A DNA stretch of 64,000 bases from assembly GCF_025998535.1 (NCBI RefSeq), contig NZ_AP024233.1:1587219-1651218 (forward strand), written 5' to 3'. This DNA is from Desulfolithobacter dissulfuricans (GTDB taxonomy: Bacteria; Desulfobacterota; Desulfobulbia; Desulfobulbales; Desulfobulbaceae). This document shows, in pieces, positions 29,625 through 38,381 of this stretch (position 1 is the first letter of the stretch; every line of letters starts with the position of its first letter). The notes under the pieces were generated by a model that made no database searches, was not told where the DNA came from, and was given only the letters and a program-made list of their open reading frames with translations. The position numbers were made by a program, and so were the translations under genes.

Positions 29625-30596
29625 TTATTTCATCAGACCGACTTCCTTGAAGTACTTCACGGCACCGGGATGCAGCGGTGCGGACAGACCTTCGAGCATG
29701 GACTCTTTGGTCAGAGTGGAATAGGCAGGATGCAGTTTCTTGAAGTCGTCGAAGTTGTCGAACACTTCCTTGGTGATGGCATAGACAACGTCATCGGGTA
29801 CCTTGGCGCTGGTCACCAGGGTGGCCTTTACACCAAAGGTGGGGACGTCCTTGTCGTTCTGGGCTCCGGGGTACATGGCCACCGGGATGACCGAGCTGGC
29901 ATAGTAGGGATACTTGGCCAGGAGTTTGTCGATACCGGTGATGGATGCAAAACGTACCTTGCGGGCGCCGGAAGTGGCTTCCTTGATGGCTCCGGAGGGA
30001 TGGCCAACGGTGTAGAAAAAGGCGTCGATACGACCGTCCTGGAGCAGGCCCGGGGCCTCGGAGGCCTTGGCGCTTTCAGCCTGCAGGTCTTTCTTGTAGT
30101 CGATACCCACGGTCTCCAGGGCGTCAATGGCATTCTGGCGCTGACCGGAACCGGGATTGCCGATGTTGACCTTCTTACCTTTCAGGTCGCGGATATCCTT
30201 GATGCCGGCATCCACCGCAGCCACCAGGGTCACCGACTCGGGATGGATGGAGAACACGGCCCGCAGGTCTTTCTGCGGTCCCTTCTTCTCCCACTCGGCC
30301 AGCCCGTGGACGGCCTGGTACTGGCGGTCGGACTGGGCGATACCGAACTCCAGGTCACCACTCATAACGGCATTGATGTTGAATACCGAGCCGCCGGTGG
30401 ACTCGACAGTGGCCCGGATGCCGTACTGCTTTCTCTTCTTGTTCACCATTTTGGCGATGGCGCCGCCAGTGGGATAATAGACACCGGTGATGCCGCCGGT
30501 ACCGATGGTGACAAAGGTTGTCTTTGCCTGGGCCGTGGCAAGGGTGAACAGCATGGCTGCTCCCAGTGCAACTGTCGCTAAAATTCCTCGCTTCAT
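29625..30596 (-). CDS. TAXI-family TRAP transporter solute-binding protein
   Basis: The 323-residue periplasmic receptor has a clear signal peptide (MKRGILATVALGAAMLF, cleavage after TAQA). FVTIGTGGITGVYYPTGGAI, near the mature N-terminus, is the TAXI hallmark. ESTGGSVFNINAV, GSGQRQNA and HPSGAIKEA follow. The start ATG 30596 is preceded by AGGAGG. It delivers substrate to the fused permease encoded downstream. Similar receptors bind glutamate or other C4-C5 carboxylates, but the ligand cannot be read from the sequence. It is divergent from the korDABC operon, which handles 2-oxoacids, and this may hint at the substrate class. Confidence 0.95.
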   Translation of the reverse strand: MKRGILATVALGAAMLFTLATAQAKTTFVTIGTGGITGVYYPTGGAIAKMVNKKRKQYGIRATVESTGGSVFNINAVMSGDLEFGIAQSDRQYQAVHGLAEWEKKGPQKDLRAVFSIHPESVTLVAAVDAGIKDIRDLKGKKVNIGNPGSGQRQNAIDALETVGIDYKKDLQAESAKASEAPGLLQDGRIDAFFYTVGHPSGAIKEATSGARKVRFASITGIDKLLAKYPYYASSVIPVAMYPGAQNDKDVPTFGVKATLVTSAKVPDDVVYAITKEVFDNFDDFKKLHPAYSTLTKESMLEGLSAPLHPGAVKYFKEVGLMK

Positions 30597-30692
30597 ACGT
30601 ACCTCCTGATGAATTTGGTGAGGGGTTTTGGGTGTTGCTTGGTTACCATTTTTCTATATTAAACAAACCGCCAATTGGCAAGCGAATCATCA

Positions 30693-30741
30693 CCCAAAAA
30701 AATAAAGAATCCAGCTCCAGATTCTCTTGCTTTTTTTTGGG
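30693..30741. promoter_or_regulatory. Long inverted repeat in the divergent TAXI / kor spacer
   Basis: CCCAAAAAAATAAAGAATC pairs imperfectly with GATTCTCTTGCTTTTTTTTG plus GG around a short loop. The stem has A and T tracts on both sides, so it could terminate in either direction or be a regulator site. The 249-nt spacer (30597-30845) must also hold promoters for both divergent units. Confidence 0.5.
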
Positions 30742-30845
30742 AGAGTCTGTATTGCGGAGCTATCGATAACCCAGAAAAAAAGGTCGGCCAGAGGCGGTTC
30801 CACGGGGCGGAATCTGATCCAAGGGCCGGCCGGAGAGAAGAGATC

Positions 30846-31139
30846 ATGGCAAACAAAACACCCACAGATTCAGGCACTGCCTGCAAGAAGAAAACAGCCC
30901 GTAAAACGGGCAAGACAAGAGAGAAGTTTGATGTCGCTTTCTACCTTGCCTGGTGCAAGGCCTGCGGCATCTGCATCGCCTTCTGTCCTCAGAAGATCAT
31001 CGCGGCGGATAAGAACGGTAAACCCTACATGACCGACTCCGATCGCTGTGTCGGCTGTCGTTTCTGCGAAATCCACTGTCCTGATTTTGCCATCACCGTG
31101 TCTGCCCGGACACCCAAGAGGAGGGAGAACGATGCCTGA
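30846..31139 (+). CDS. korD: 2-oxoacid:ferredoxin oxidoreductase, delta (ferredoxin) subunit
   Basis: The 97-residue protein has two [4Fe-4S] motifs, CKACGICIAFCP and CVGCRFCEIHCP, after a basic N-terminal tail. It passes electrons from the TPP-containing subunits to external ferredoxin. ATG 30846 is chosen over the longer frame at 30675 because the extension would run through the inverted-repeat spacer. It overlaps korA by 8 bp. Confidence 0.93.
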   Translation: MANKTPTDSGTACKKKTARKTGKTREKFDVAFYLAWCKACGICIAFCPQKIIAADKNGKPYMTDSDRCVGCRFCEIHCPDFAITVSARTPKRRENDA

Positions 31140-32268
31140 GACCAACAACCGCCGACTGCTGCAGGGCAATGAGGCCATTGTCCACGGGGCCCTGGCCGCC
31201 GGCTGCCGGTTTTTTGCCGGCTACCCCATCACGCCGGCTTCTGAAATAGCCGAGCAGCTCTCTGTCCTGCTGCCCGGTGTGGACGGCACCTTTATTCAGA
31301 TGGAGGATGAAATCGCCTCCATCGGCGCGGTCATCGGCGCCTCGCTGGCCGGGTCCAAGGCCATGACCGCCACCTCGGGACCAGGTTTTTCCCTGATGCA
31401 GGAAAACCTGGGCTTTGCCTGTGTGGCCGAAGTGCCGTGCGTTATCGTCAATGTCATGCGCGGAGGACCGTCCACCGGGTTGCCCACCTGTCCGGCCCAG
31501 GGCGACGTGCAGATGGCCCGCTGGGGAACCCATGGCGATCACCCGATCATCGTTCTGGCTGTCTCCTCGGTAAGCGATTCCTTTTCCATCACGGTCAAGG
31601 CCTTTAATCTCTCGGAAAAATACCGGGTTCCGGTCATCCTGCTCTCCGACGAGGTGGTGGCCCATACCCGTGAGTGCGTGGAACTGCCCGACCAGAGTGA
31701 TATCAAGGTGGTTGACCGCATCCGGCCGAGCATGCCGCCGGACTGGTACAAACCCTATGAGGGCGATACCCGCGGAGTTCCGCCCATGGCGCCCTTTGGC
31801 GAAGGGTACCGCCATCATGTCACCGGCCTGATCCATGATGAACTGGGTTTTCCCACTCAGAACAGCCGCGAGATCGAGGCTTTCCACGAGCGGATCACCC
31901 AGAAGATCTGCCGCGGTTTTCCTGAGATCCAGATGACCAAGGGCTTTATGCTCGACGACGCCGAAGTGGTGGTCATTGCTTACGGTTCCGTGACCAGACC
32001 TGCAATGCGCGCGGTCCAGGAGGCCCGGGAAAACGGGGTCAAGGCCGGGTTGTTGCAGCTCATCACCCTGTTTCCCTTTCCGCGCCGGACGGTGAGCCCG
32101 CTCCTCCAGCAGTGCCGGGCCGTGCTGGTCCCGGAGATGAACCTGGGCCAGATCAGCCGTGAGGTACAGCGGGTGAACCAGTATGACTGCCGGATCGTCA
32201 AGCACAACCGGGTCGACGGCCAGTTCATCACCCCCATGGAAATTTTCAAGAAACTCGTCAAACTTTAA
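31132..32268 (+). CDS. korA: 2-oxoglutarate (2-oxoacid):ferredoxin oxidoreductase, alpha subunit
   Basis: The 378-residue subunit carries YPITPASEIAEQL and IQMEDEIASIGAVIGAS, typical of the pyrimidine-binding and core domains of KorA. MRGGPSTGLPT follows. The short PFOR-type gamma domain is encoded separately (33129). The complex reversibly decarboxylates 2-oxoglutarate (or a related 2-oxoacid) to acyl-CoA with reduction of ferredoxin. ATG 31132 lies behind GAGGAGGGAG. In an autotroph it may run in the carboxylating direction. Confidence 0.94.
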   Translation: MPETNNRRLLQGNEAIVHGALAAGCRFFAGYPITPASEIAEQLSVLLPGVDGTFIQMEDEIASIGAVIGASLAGSKAMTATSGPGFSLMQENLGFACVAEVPCVIVNVMRGGPSTGLPTCPAQGDVQMARWGTHGDHPIIVLAVSSVSDSFSITVKAFNLSEKYRVPVILLSDEVVAHTRECVELPDQSDIKVVDRIRPSMPPDWYKPYEGDTRGVPPMAPFGEGYRHHVTGLIHDELGFPTQNSREIEAFHERITQKICRGFPEIQMTKGFMLDDAEVVVIAYGSVTRPAMRAVQEARENGVKAGLLQLITLFPFPRRTVSPLLQQCRAVLVPEMNLGQISREVQRVNQYDCRIVKHNRVDGQFITPMEIFKKLVKL

Positions 32269-32289
32269 GCGAGAGAGAGGATACATATC

Positions 32290-33132
32290 ATGCCTATTTC
32301 GGCTCAGGCGCTTCGCCACGAATATCTGCGCCATAACAAGAAATTCCCCCACGTATGGTGTCCGGGCTGCGGCAACGGCATCGTCATGGGTGCCCTGCTC
32401 CGGGCCATCTCCCGGCTGGAACTCAGCAAGGACGAGGTGGTGCTGGCCTCGGGAATCGGCTGTTCCGGCCGCATGCCCACCTACCTGGACTTCAACACCC
32501 TGCACACCACCCATGGCCGGGCCCTCACCTTCGCCACCGGGGTCAAGCTGGCCAACCCGGCCCTCAACGTGATCACCATCATGGGGGACGGCGATGCCAC
32601 TGCCATCGGTGGTAACCACTTCATCCATGCGGCCCGGCGCAACCTGAACCTGACCGCGATCATCATCAACAATTCCATCTACGGTATGACCGGAGGTCAG
32701 TACTCACCGACCACGCCCTTTGGTTCCAAGTCCACCACCTCGGTGTATGGTCATATAGAGCACGACTTTTCCATCGCCGAACTGGCCGTCACCGCCGGGG
32801 CCTCCTTTGTTGCCCGCTCCACGGTCTATCACGCCGATCTCCTGGACCGGCTCATCGAACAGGCGATCGGCAAACGGGGTTTTGCCGTGGTCGAGGTGAT
32901 CTCCAACTGCCATATCCAGTACGGACGCCGCAACAAGCTCGGCGGAGCCGTGGATATGCTCAGGAGTTTCAAGGAAAAAGCGGTCACCATCCAGAAGGCG
33001 TCAACGCTCACTCCCGAGGAGCTGGAGGGAAAGATCACCATCGGCGTACTGGCCGACCGTGATTTGCCCATCTCCACCGAAGAGTACAAGAAGGTGCGGG
33101 AAAAGGCCCGGGCGGCAAGGAGGCAGAAATGA
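32290..33132 (+). CDS. korB: 2-oxoacid:ferredoxin oxidoreductase, beta subunit (TPP-binding)
   Basis: The 280-residue TPP-binding subunit has FPHVWCPGCGNGI at the N-terminus, SGIGCSGRMPTY, and GDGDATAIGGNHFIHAARRN followed by NNSIYGMTGGQYSPTTP, the TPP/Mg-binding GDG...NN motif. The cysteines fit the proximal cluster. It partners KorA in the catalytic centre. It overlaps korC by 4 bp (ATGA). Confidence 0.95.
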   Translation: MPISAQALRHEYLRHNKKFPHVWCPGCGNGIVMGALLRAISRLELSKDEVVLASGIGCSGRMPTYLDFNTLHTTHGRALTFATGVKLANPALNVITIMGDGDATAIGGNHFIHAARRNLNLTAIIINNSIYGMTGGQYSPTTPFGSKSTTSVYGHIEHDFSIAELAVTAGASFVARSTVYHADLLDRLIEQAIGKRGFAVVEVISNCHIQYGRRNKLGGAVDMLRSFKEKAVTIQKASTLTPEELEGKITIGVLADRDLPISTEEYKKVREKARAARRQK

Positions 33133-33737
33133 AAAAAACACAGGAAACCAAGAAGAGAGAGCGTTACGAAATCCGGTTCTCAGGTTCAGGTGGCCAGGGG
33201 CTGATCACCGCGGCCGTGGTTTTTGCCGAGGCGGTGGGGGTCTATGACGGCAAATATGTCTGCCAGACCCAGAGTTACGGTCCCGAGGCCCGGGGTGGTA
33301 AGAGCAAGGCCGAAGTGGTTATCAGCGACTCTCCCATCGATTACCCCAAAGCGCTGGAGCTCGACCTGCTGCTGGCCATGAACCAGGCCGCCTGCGATGC
33401 CTATTTCTACGACCTCAAGCCAAACGGTCTGCTCATCGTCGATTCCTACCTGGTGGAGCAGTATCCCACCAGCCGGATCATCACCATTCCCTTTACCCAG
33501 ATCGCCCGCGAGGAGATCGGCCGGGAACTGGTGGCCAACATGGTGGCCCTTGGCGCGGTGGGCCTGCTCTGCGGACTCGTGAATCTGGACAACCTGGAAA
33601 AGGCCCTGCTGGCCAGGGTTCCGCCGGGAACCGAGGAGATGAACTCCAAGGCCCTCAAACGGGGGATCGAGGAGGCGGCCAAGATAGACCTGAACAGCCT
33701 GCCCCGATCGATCATGAGCGAAGACGAGGAGGTGTAA
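33129..33737 (+). CDS. korC: 2-oxoacid:ferredoxin oxidoreductase, gamma subunit
   Basis: The 202-residue gamma domain has [19 protein letters not shown] and [15 protein letters not shown], the CoA-binding-side motifs of the family. It is translationally coupled to korB and followed after 1 nt by a flavoprotein gene. It completes a four-subunit Kor enzyme. Confidence 0.94.
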   Translation: MKKTQETKKRERYEIRFSGSGGQGLITAAVVFAEAVGVYDGKYVCQTQSYGPEARGGKSKAEVVISDSPIDYPKALELDLLLAMNQAACDAYFYDLKPNGLLIVDSYLVEQYPTSRIITIPFTQIAREEIGRELVANMVALGAVGLLCGLVNLDNLEKALLARVPPGTEEMNSKALKRGIEEAAKIDLNSLPRSIMSEDEEV

Positions 33738-33738
33738 T

Positions 33739-34314
33739 ATGAAGGTTGTGGCGTTCAACGGCAGTGCCCGCAAGGACGGCAACACGGCCATGCTGATCGG
33801 CTATGTTTTCGAGGAACTGGAAAAGGAGGGGATCGAGACCGAGCTGGTTCAACTGGCAGGTAAACATCCCCACGGCTGCATCGCCTGCTACTCCTGCTTC
33901 AAGAACAAGGACCGGAGGTGCGCGGTTACGACCGACTGCATCAACGAGTGCATCGAGAAGATGGAATCAGCCGACGGCATCATCCTGGCCTCGCCAACCT
34001 ATTTCGCCGATCTGTCCACCGAGCTCAAGGCCCTCATAGACCGGTGCGGCATGGTCTCCCGGGCCAACGGCGACATGTACCGGCGCAAGGTGGGGGCGGC
34101 GGTGGTGGCCCGGCGCCGGGGTGGGGCCATTCACGTCTTTGACTCCATCAACCACTTCTTCACCATCGGCCAGATGATCATAGTCGGTTCGTCCTACTGG
34201 AATATCGGTATCGGCCGAGACAAGGGAGAGGTTGCCGGAGACGAGGAAGGCGTGACGACCATGCGCAATCTGGGCCGGAACATGGCCTGGTTGCTGAAGA
34301 AACTCCACTCCTGA
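33739..34314 (+). CDS. Flavodoxin-fold NAD(P)H-dependent FMN oxidoreductase / iron-sulfur flavoprotein-like
   Basis: The 191-residue protein has the FMN-binding start [14 protein letters not shown] and [18 protein letters not shown]. Between them [15 protein letters not shown] resembles the compact cysteine motif of iron-sulfur flavoproteins, so it may bind a [4Fe-4S] cluster. ATG 33739 lies one base after the korC stop. It probably exchanges electrons with ferredoxin made by KorDABC, but the acceptor is unknown. Two tandem terminators follow. Confidence 0.85.
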   Translation: MKVVAFNGSARKDGNTAMLIGYVFEELEKEGIETELVQLAGKHPHGCIACYSCFKNKDRRCAVTTDCINECIEKMESADGIILASPTYFADLSTELKALIDRCGMVSRANGDMYRRKVGAAVVARRRGGAIHVFDSINHFFTIGQMIIVGSSYWNIGIGRDKGEVAGDEEGVTTMRNLGRNMAWLLKKLHS

Positions 34315-34331
34315 TCCCTGTCTTTTCTCTG

Positions 34332-34377
34332 CCTGGGTCCCGGGACCGATTTCGTCGCCTCCGGGACCCAGGTTTTT
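34332..34377 (+). terminator. Terminator after the kor operon (first of two)
   Basis: CCTGGGTCCCGG (34332-34343) pairs with CCGGGACCCAGG (34361-34372) and is followed by TTTTT. Confidence 0.92.
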
Positions 34378-34382
34378 CCAGC

Positions 34383-34423
34383 CCCGTATCCTCCGGGCTC
34401 TCCCCACCGGATACGGGTTTTTT
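34383..34423 (+). terminator. Second tandem terminator after the kor operon
   Basis: CCCGTATCC (34383-34391) pairs with GGATACGGG (34409-34417) and is followed by a T-rich tract. Two terminators in a row suggest tight insulation of the next gene. The 320-nt region to 34634 otherwise holds no recognisable gene. Confidence 0.88.
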
Positions 34424-34634
34424 ATTTTCTGCTTTCTTCATGTCCTGCGTCCTGACACGTTTTTCCGCTGGTCATATCCTGCCATCTCCAGGGATTTCCA
34501 TATTCCCATGTTTTTAATTGACCAGAATTTTTCCAAAACATATAACTGACAGTAGAGGTCACCATTTCCCTTCATCAATGGCCATAAACCCTACTGCAAG
34601 TTGGATAACCTGTTGCGGGACAAGGAGGAAGTTA

Positions 34635-35714
34635 ATGCTGGTTATCTGCGAGGAGTGCGCTAAAAAATACAACATCGATGAAACACGGATGAAAGGGGAC
34701 CGGGCCCGGTTCACCTGCCGCCAGTGTGGACACCTGATCATCGTGGAAAAGCCGGCACCCAGAAAAACCACTCCGCCTGGTCCCAAACCGAGACCCGCTG
34801 CCAGGGGGGAGAATGACCGGGCAGAGCAGAAAAACAAAAACGATAAGGAGCAGGACTCCGGGACCATGCCCAGGGACTCTTCCGCGGCTCCGGAAGCGGC
34901 AAAGGATGATAAGTCCAGAGCCGTTCCCGCGAACCGTGGCCGGGGAATGCCCATCTCGGTTTACCTGCTGCTGGCGCTCTTTGTCGGTGTTCTTTCCATC
35001 TCCTCTGCCCTGGCTTATATCTCCATGCAGTATATCCCGCAGTTGGTCAACGAACAGGTCGGGCTGCGGACCGCGGCCATCGCCATGGCCTTCAAGGGTT
35101 CTATCACCAAACCGCTGCTGATCCGCAACTATCTGCAGGTGAATAAAGAGGCGGAACGGATCAGCCGCCTGCCCGGAGTCGCCTATGCGGCGGTGGTCAA
35201 CGACCGCGGGGTGGTGGTGGCTGGATTTTTCAGTGATCCTGGTCGATTTTCCCCTGAATTTGCAGCCAGTATCCGGAAAAAGGGCTTCCCGAAGGGTATC
35301 ATCGGGCAAAACAGGCTCAAAAAGGGCCAGCAACAACAGGATGCCGAGCTGCTGATCGGTGGCCAGCGGATCCATGACCAGGTCCTGGCCCTGGATGAAA
35401 CCGGTGGTGAAATTCACGTCGGCATCTATGGAGCGGACATCGACAGAACTATCAGAAAAGCCCTGCTCTCCTCATCCTCCCTGTCCCTGCTCGGCCTGAT
35501 CCTGGGTAGTGGCATCCTGATCTTTCTCCTCCTGGCCCGGGCCATTTCCAGGCCCCTGCAGGAACTGACAGAGGTTGTCAACCGGATCAGTCTTGGCGAG
35601 GTGGACCTGGTGGTCCAGCCCAGGGGGCCAAGGGAAGTCCGGGAGCTGGCCCTGGCCTTCGAGAGGATGCGTTATTCCATAAAAGCCGCCATTGAAAGGC
35701 TGCGCAGCCGCTGA
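34635..35714 (+). CDS. Zinc-ribbon (MJ0042-type) membrane protein with HAMP domain and no output domain
   Basis: The 359-residue protein begins at ATG 34635 behind AGGAGG. The N-terminal about 40 residues form a cytoplasmic zinc ribbon (CEECAKKYNID, then FTCRQCGHLI). A charged linker to about residue 105 is followed by TM1 (YLLLALFVGVLSISSALAY), a roughly 150-residue extracytoplasmic domain with a double Cache/PAS-like strand pattern (AYAAVVNDRGVVVAG), TM2 (LGLILGSGILIFLLLARA) and a HAMP domain. It ends without kinase, cyclase or methyl-accepting domain. It may signal through the zinc ribbon or a partner. The gene at 36073 is the only same-strand neighbour. Confidence 0.75.
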   Translation: MLVICEECAKKYNIDETRMKGDRARFTCRQCGHLIIVEKPAPRKTTPPGPKPRPAARGENDRAEQKNKNDKEQDSGTMPRDSSAAPEAAKDDKSRAVPANRGRGMPISVYLLLALFVGVLSISSALAYISMQYIPQLVNEQVGLRTAAIAMAFKGSITKPLLIRNYLQVNKEAERISRLPGVAYAAVVNDRGVVVAGFFSDPGRFSPEFAASIRKKGFPKGIIGQNRLKKGQQQQDAELLIGGQRIHDQVLALDETGGEIHVGIYGADIDRTIRKALLSSSSLSLLGLILGSGILIFLLLARAISRPLQELTEVVNRISLGEVDLVVQPRGPREVRELALAFERMRYSIKAAIERLRSR

Positions 35715-36072
35715 TTTTTTTCTCTTTTCTGTCAGCCTGTGCAGGACGAGAGGTCTCCCGTGAAGATGCTGCCTGAATGTACGCTCCTGGCGCTCCGCCT
35801 GCTCCTTTGTCCGGTGCTCCTGCTGGTTTGATGGAACTCCGTGAAGGGAATGCTGTCCTGCAGGCCTTGAAGATCAGGTCCTTCAGGCCAGCCCGCGACA
35901 GTGAGTACGACCCCGTCCGGCGGGCTGCCGGCCTGATGGATTCTTCAGAAAACAGGTTCGGCCAGACCAGATAACCACAGTCCCTCGCACGATCTACCAG
36001 GTGACGGGAACCTGGCGTCAGTCTGCCCGGTGCCGATCAGTCACAACTACCACCGTAACCCACAGGTTGTCC
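35715..36072 (+). other. Intergenic region without a convincing gene
   Basis: These 358 nt contain one short frame (35777-35974) with no ribosome site and a composition unlike the neighbouring genes. No terminator or repeat was recognised. Confidence 0.5.
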
Positions 36073-37062
36073 ATGCTCATTCCAAGGGAAAAACCACATC
36101 TCACTGGTCTCAACAGTTATTATCTCCGGATTGACAAGTTTGTCGAGCATCTTCAGGGCGAAATAGGCAGCGGCTGTATCTACTGTCGGGCTGTCGATCA
36201 GGAACTGCTGATCTATTTCGATGAACAGGAAATTTTGCGCGGGGTTGTCCAGGATGATGGTGCCCAGTCAAGGGTCTCTCCTTCGCTGAAACCAGTGCTC
36301 GAAGCCCTGAACGCCAAAAATTTTGTGGTTAGCGTCTATTACCTGGACCCTAATGCGATTTTTTTCTGGAGCCAGATGGGACCGTTTCGCCGGGCCAGGA
36401 ACCTGCTCACCTCCAGGGACATCGGCCTGCCGGAGCTCATGTACAGACTGGAACAAAAAGAGTTTTCAGGCTTTGTCGATGTGGAGCTGCAAAACGGCGA
36501 GAGCGGCCTGCTTTTTCTCCACCGGGGAAAACGGGTAGGCGGTTCCTACTCCTGGGGGCAGGGCGGGTTGAGTCCGGCCAGGGAGGCCTACCAGGGCCTG
36601 GTAGAGCGGTTGGCCGGAACCGAGGCAACCTACAGAGTGGGACATTTTCAAAGGGAGCAGGTGGAAGCGGAGGTCCGGACCGGGAACAGCCATCCGGAAG
36701 AGACTGCGGGGCCGCAATCCTTTGCCGATCTGGCCACCGCCCTGGAGGAATTTCTTGAGATTTATGGTCGGATCATGAAACGGCGCAGCCGGCAGGATCC
36801 TGTCATTCTGCTCAAGCAGTGTTTTCTCGACCACCTGGACAAGTACCCCTTTCTCGACCCCTTCAGCTCGCCGTTTCAGTACGAAAACAACCGGGTGACC
36901 CTGGCTGACGAGGCCAGGGGAGAGGAGATTGCCGAGGCCGTGGTCGGCTGCGCCTGGGAGGTGGCCTCCCGCCACCGGGCAGAAAAAAAGTTCCGGACAG
37001 AGCTGGGCAAGTGGGCCTACCGATCGGCCCTGGAAGATCGCGGTATAGCTGTGGAACGCTGA
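36073..37062 (+). CDS. Uncharacterised protein, possible DUF4388-like module
   Basis: The 329-residue soluble protein starts at ATG 36073 (a GTG at 36001 would add 24 unconserved-looking residues). I do not recognise the family with certainty. The stretch FSGFVDVELQNGESGLLFLH followed by RGKRVGG has the beta-hairpin pattern of DUF4388-type regulatory modules. The C-terminal part (ATALEEFLEIYGRIMKRR, then a helical region) resembles scaffold or dimer domains. No signal peptide, membrane segment or catalytic motif is visible. It follows the HAMP-containing zinc-ribbon gene and may take part in the same signalling path. This is inference from position. Confidence 0.6.
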   Translation: MLIPREKPHLTGLNSYYLRIDKFVEHLQGEIGSGCIYCRAVDQELLIYFDEQEILRGVVQDDGAQSRVSPSLKPVLEALNAKNFVVSVYYLDPNAIFFWSQMGPFRRARNLLTSRDIGLPELMYRLEQKEFSGFVDVELQNGESGLLFLHRGKRVGGSYSWGQGGLSPAREAYQGLVERLAGTEATYRVGHFQREQVEAEVRTGNSHPEETAGPQSFADLATALEEFLEIYGRIMKRRSRQDPVILLKQCFLDHLDKYPFLDPFSSPFQYENNRVTLADEARGEEIAEAVVGCAWEVASRHRAEKKFRTELGKWAYRSALEDRGIAVER

Positions 37063-37084
37063 CAGACAGGGATAAGGGAAAGGC

Positions 37085-38137
37085 TCAGACCGGCGGAGAG
37101 CTGTGCCTGCCCGCGAGCTGGCCGCAGGCGGCGAGAATATCTTCGCCCCGGCTGTGGCGGATGAACACGGAAAAGCCGTGTCTGCGCAGGATCTGCTGAA
37201 ACCGCAGCATCCTTTCCCGTCCCGGACTGCGAAACTCCTCATTATCAGTGGCATTCATTGCGAGCAGGTTGATCTTGCTGGGAACCCCTCGCAGCAGCCG
37301 GGCCAGTTTTTCCGCGGTTTCGTCCGAATCGTTGATACCGGCGAGCATGGTGTATTCAAACATGATCCGCTGCCGTTTTTTCATGGGAAATTTTTTGCAT
37401 GCCTCGATGAGCTCGGCCAGGGGGTAGCGGTCGTTAACCGGCATGAGCCGGCTGCGGGTCACGTCATCGGCCGCGTGCAGGGAGACGGCCAGGTTCACAT
37501 CCGTGGCCTGGCCCAGTTCCATCATCTGCGGGACCAGCCCACAGGTGGAGACCGTGATCCGTCGGCTGGCGAAATCAAGACCCCGCTGCTCGGTGAGGAT
37601 GGAAAGCGCGGTGAGCAGGTTTTTCAGATTGGCCAGCGGCTCCCCCATGCCCATGAAGACCAGGTTGGTCAGCCTGCCCCGGTCGTATTCCAGCATCCAG
37701 TCGCGGACCGCGCAGACCTGGTTGACGATCTCGGCCGGTTGCAGGTTACGGGTAAACCCCATGCTTCCGGTCATGCAGAACCGGCAGCCCATGGCACAGC
37801 CGGCCTGGGACGAAACACAGAGCGTGTTGCGGTCCTCATCGGGGATGAGAACCGATTCGATGACAAAGCCGTCCTCGAGCCGGAACCCGAACTTGGCCGA
37901 GCCATCCCGGGACTGCTGGACAACGGGCTCTGTGAAGCGACTGATCCGCGCATGACGACCCAGGACAGCCCGGAACTCTCTGGCCAGGTCCGTCATCTGA
38001 AAAAAATCCGTGACTCCGGGGCGATACAGCCAGGCAAGGATCTGCCGGCCGCGGAAGGCCGGCTGGCCCAGCGATTCGACAAACCGAATCAGGCCCTGCT
38101 GGTCGAGATTTTTGAGATCGGTGAGTTCTTGTTCCAT
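37085..38137 (-). CDS. rlmN: 23S rRNA (A2503)/tRNA (A37) C2-methyltransferase
   Basis: The 350-residue radical SAM enzyme has CAMGCRFCMTG (cluster cysteines), GMGEPLANL, a STCGLVP segment and a C-terminal SRGEDILAACGQL with the catalytic cysteine. It methylates A2503 of 23S rRNA and A37 of some tRNAs. ATG 38137 is chosen because the frame upstream of it lies in repeat A and is not conserved. No clear ribosome site is visible; the 5' leader begins directly at the repeat. Confidence 0.94.
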   Translation of the reverse strand: MEQELTDLKNLDQQGLIRFVESLGQPAFRGRQILAWLYRPGVTDFFQMTDLAREFRAVLGRHARISRFTEPVVQQSRDGSAKFGFRLEDGFVIESVLIPDEDRNTLCVSSQAGCAMGCRFCMTGSMGFTRNLQPAEIVNQVCAVRDWMLEYDRGRLTNLVFMGMGEPLANLKNLLTALSILTEQRGLDFASRRITVSTCGLVPQMMELGQATDVNLAVSLHAADDVTRSRLMPVNDRYPLAELIEACKKFPMKKRQRIMFEYTMLAGINDSDETAEKLARLLRGVPSKINLLAMNATDNEEFRSPGRERMLRFQQILRRHGFSVFIRHSRGEDILAACGQLAGRHSSPPV

Positions 38138-38151
38138 ATATTTTTTTATCC

Positions 38152-38283
38152 GAAAATCACCACAAGTTTGGATAATTCCATTGTTATTTTCATATGTCGA
38201 AGTCTTCGCTATCTGTTGTGGCTGGGCCGTGCCGAAACCCGGAGTCTCCCTTCGGTCGCTTACCTGGTCCAGCCATGCTGGTT
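38152..38283 (-). repeat. Dispersed repeat A, copy 2 (inverted)
   Basis: This is the reverse complement of 23662-23793 with few differences. It lies 14 nt upstream of the rlmN start and so supplies its leader and perhaps its promoter. Confidence 0.9.
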
Positions 38284-38324
38284 TATGTGAAAGTCTCGTC
38301 CCACCCTCCAAGGGGACAACAGCT
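38284..38324 (-). repeat. Dispersed repeat C, partial copy 3
   Basis: On the minus strand this reads AGCTGTTGTCCCCTTGGAGG then GTGGGACGAGACTTTCACAT. It matches parts of 15587-15616 and 17302-17340. It directly adjoins repeat A, so the two modules can occur together. Confidence 0.75.
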
Positions 38325-38381
38325 CGATGACAGCTGAGCTTTGTAGGTAATCACCTTTTTTTGTATTCCGCACTGCCTGCG

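Noticed and set aside
35777-35974. A 65-codon frame between the HAMP gene and the next gene
   Set aside because: No ribosome site, Pro/Ala-rich start, no similarity recognised; treated as intergenic.
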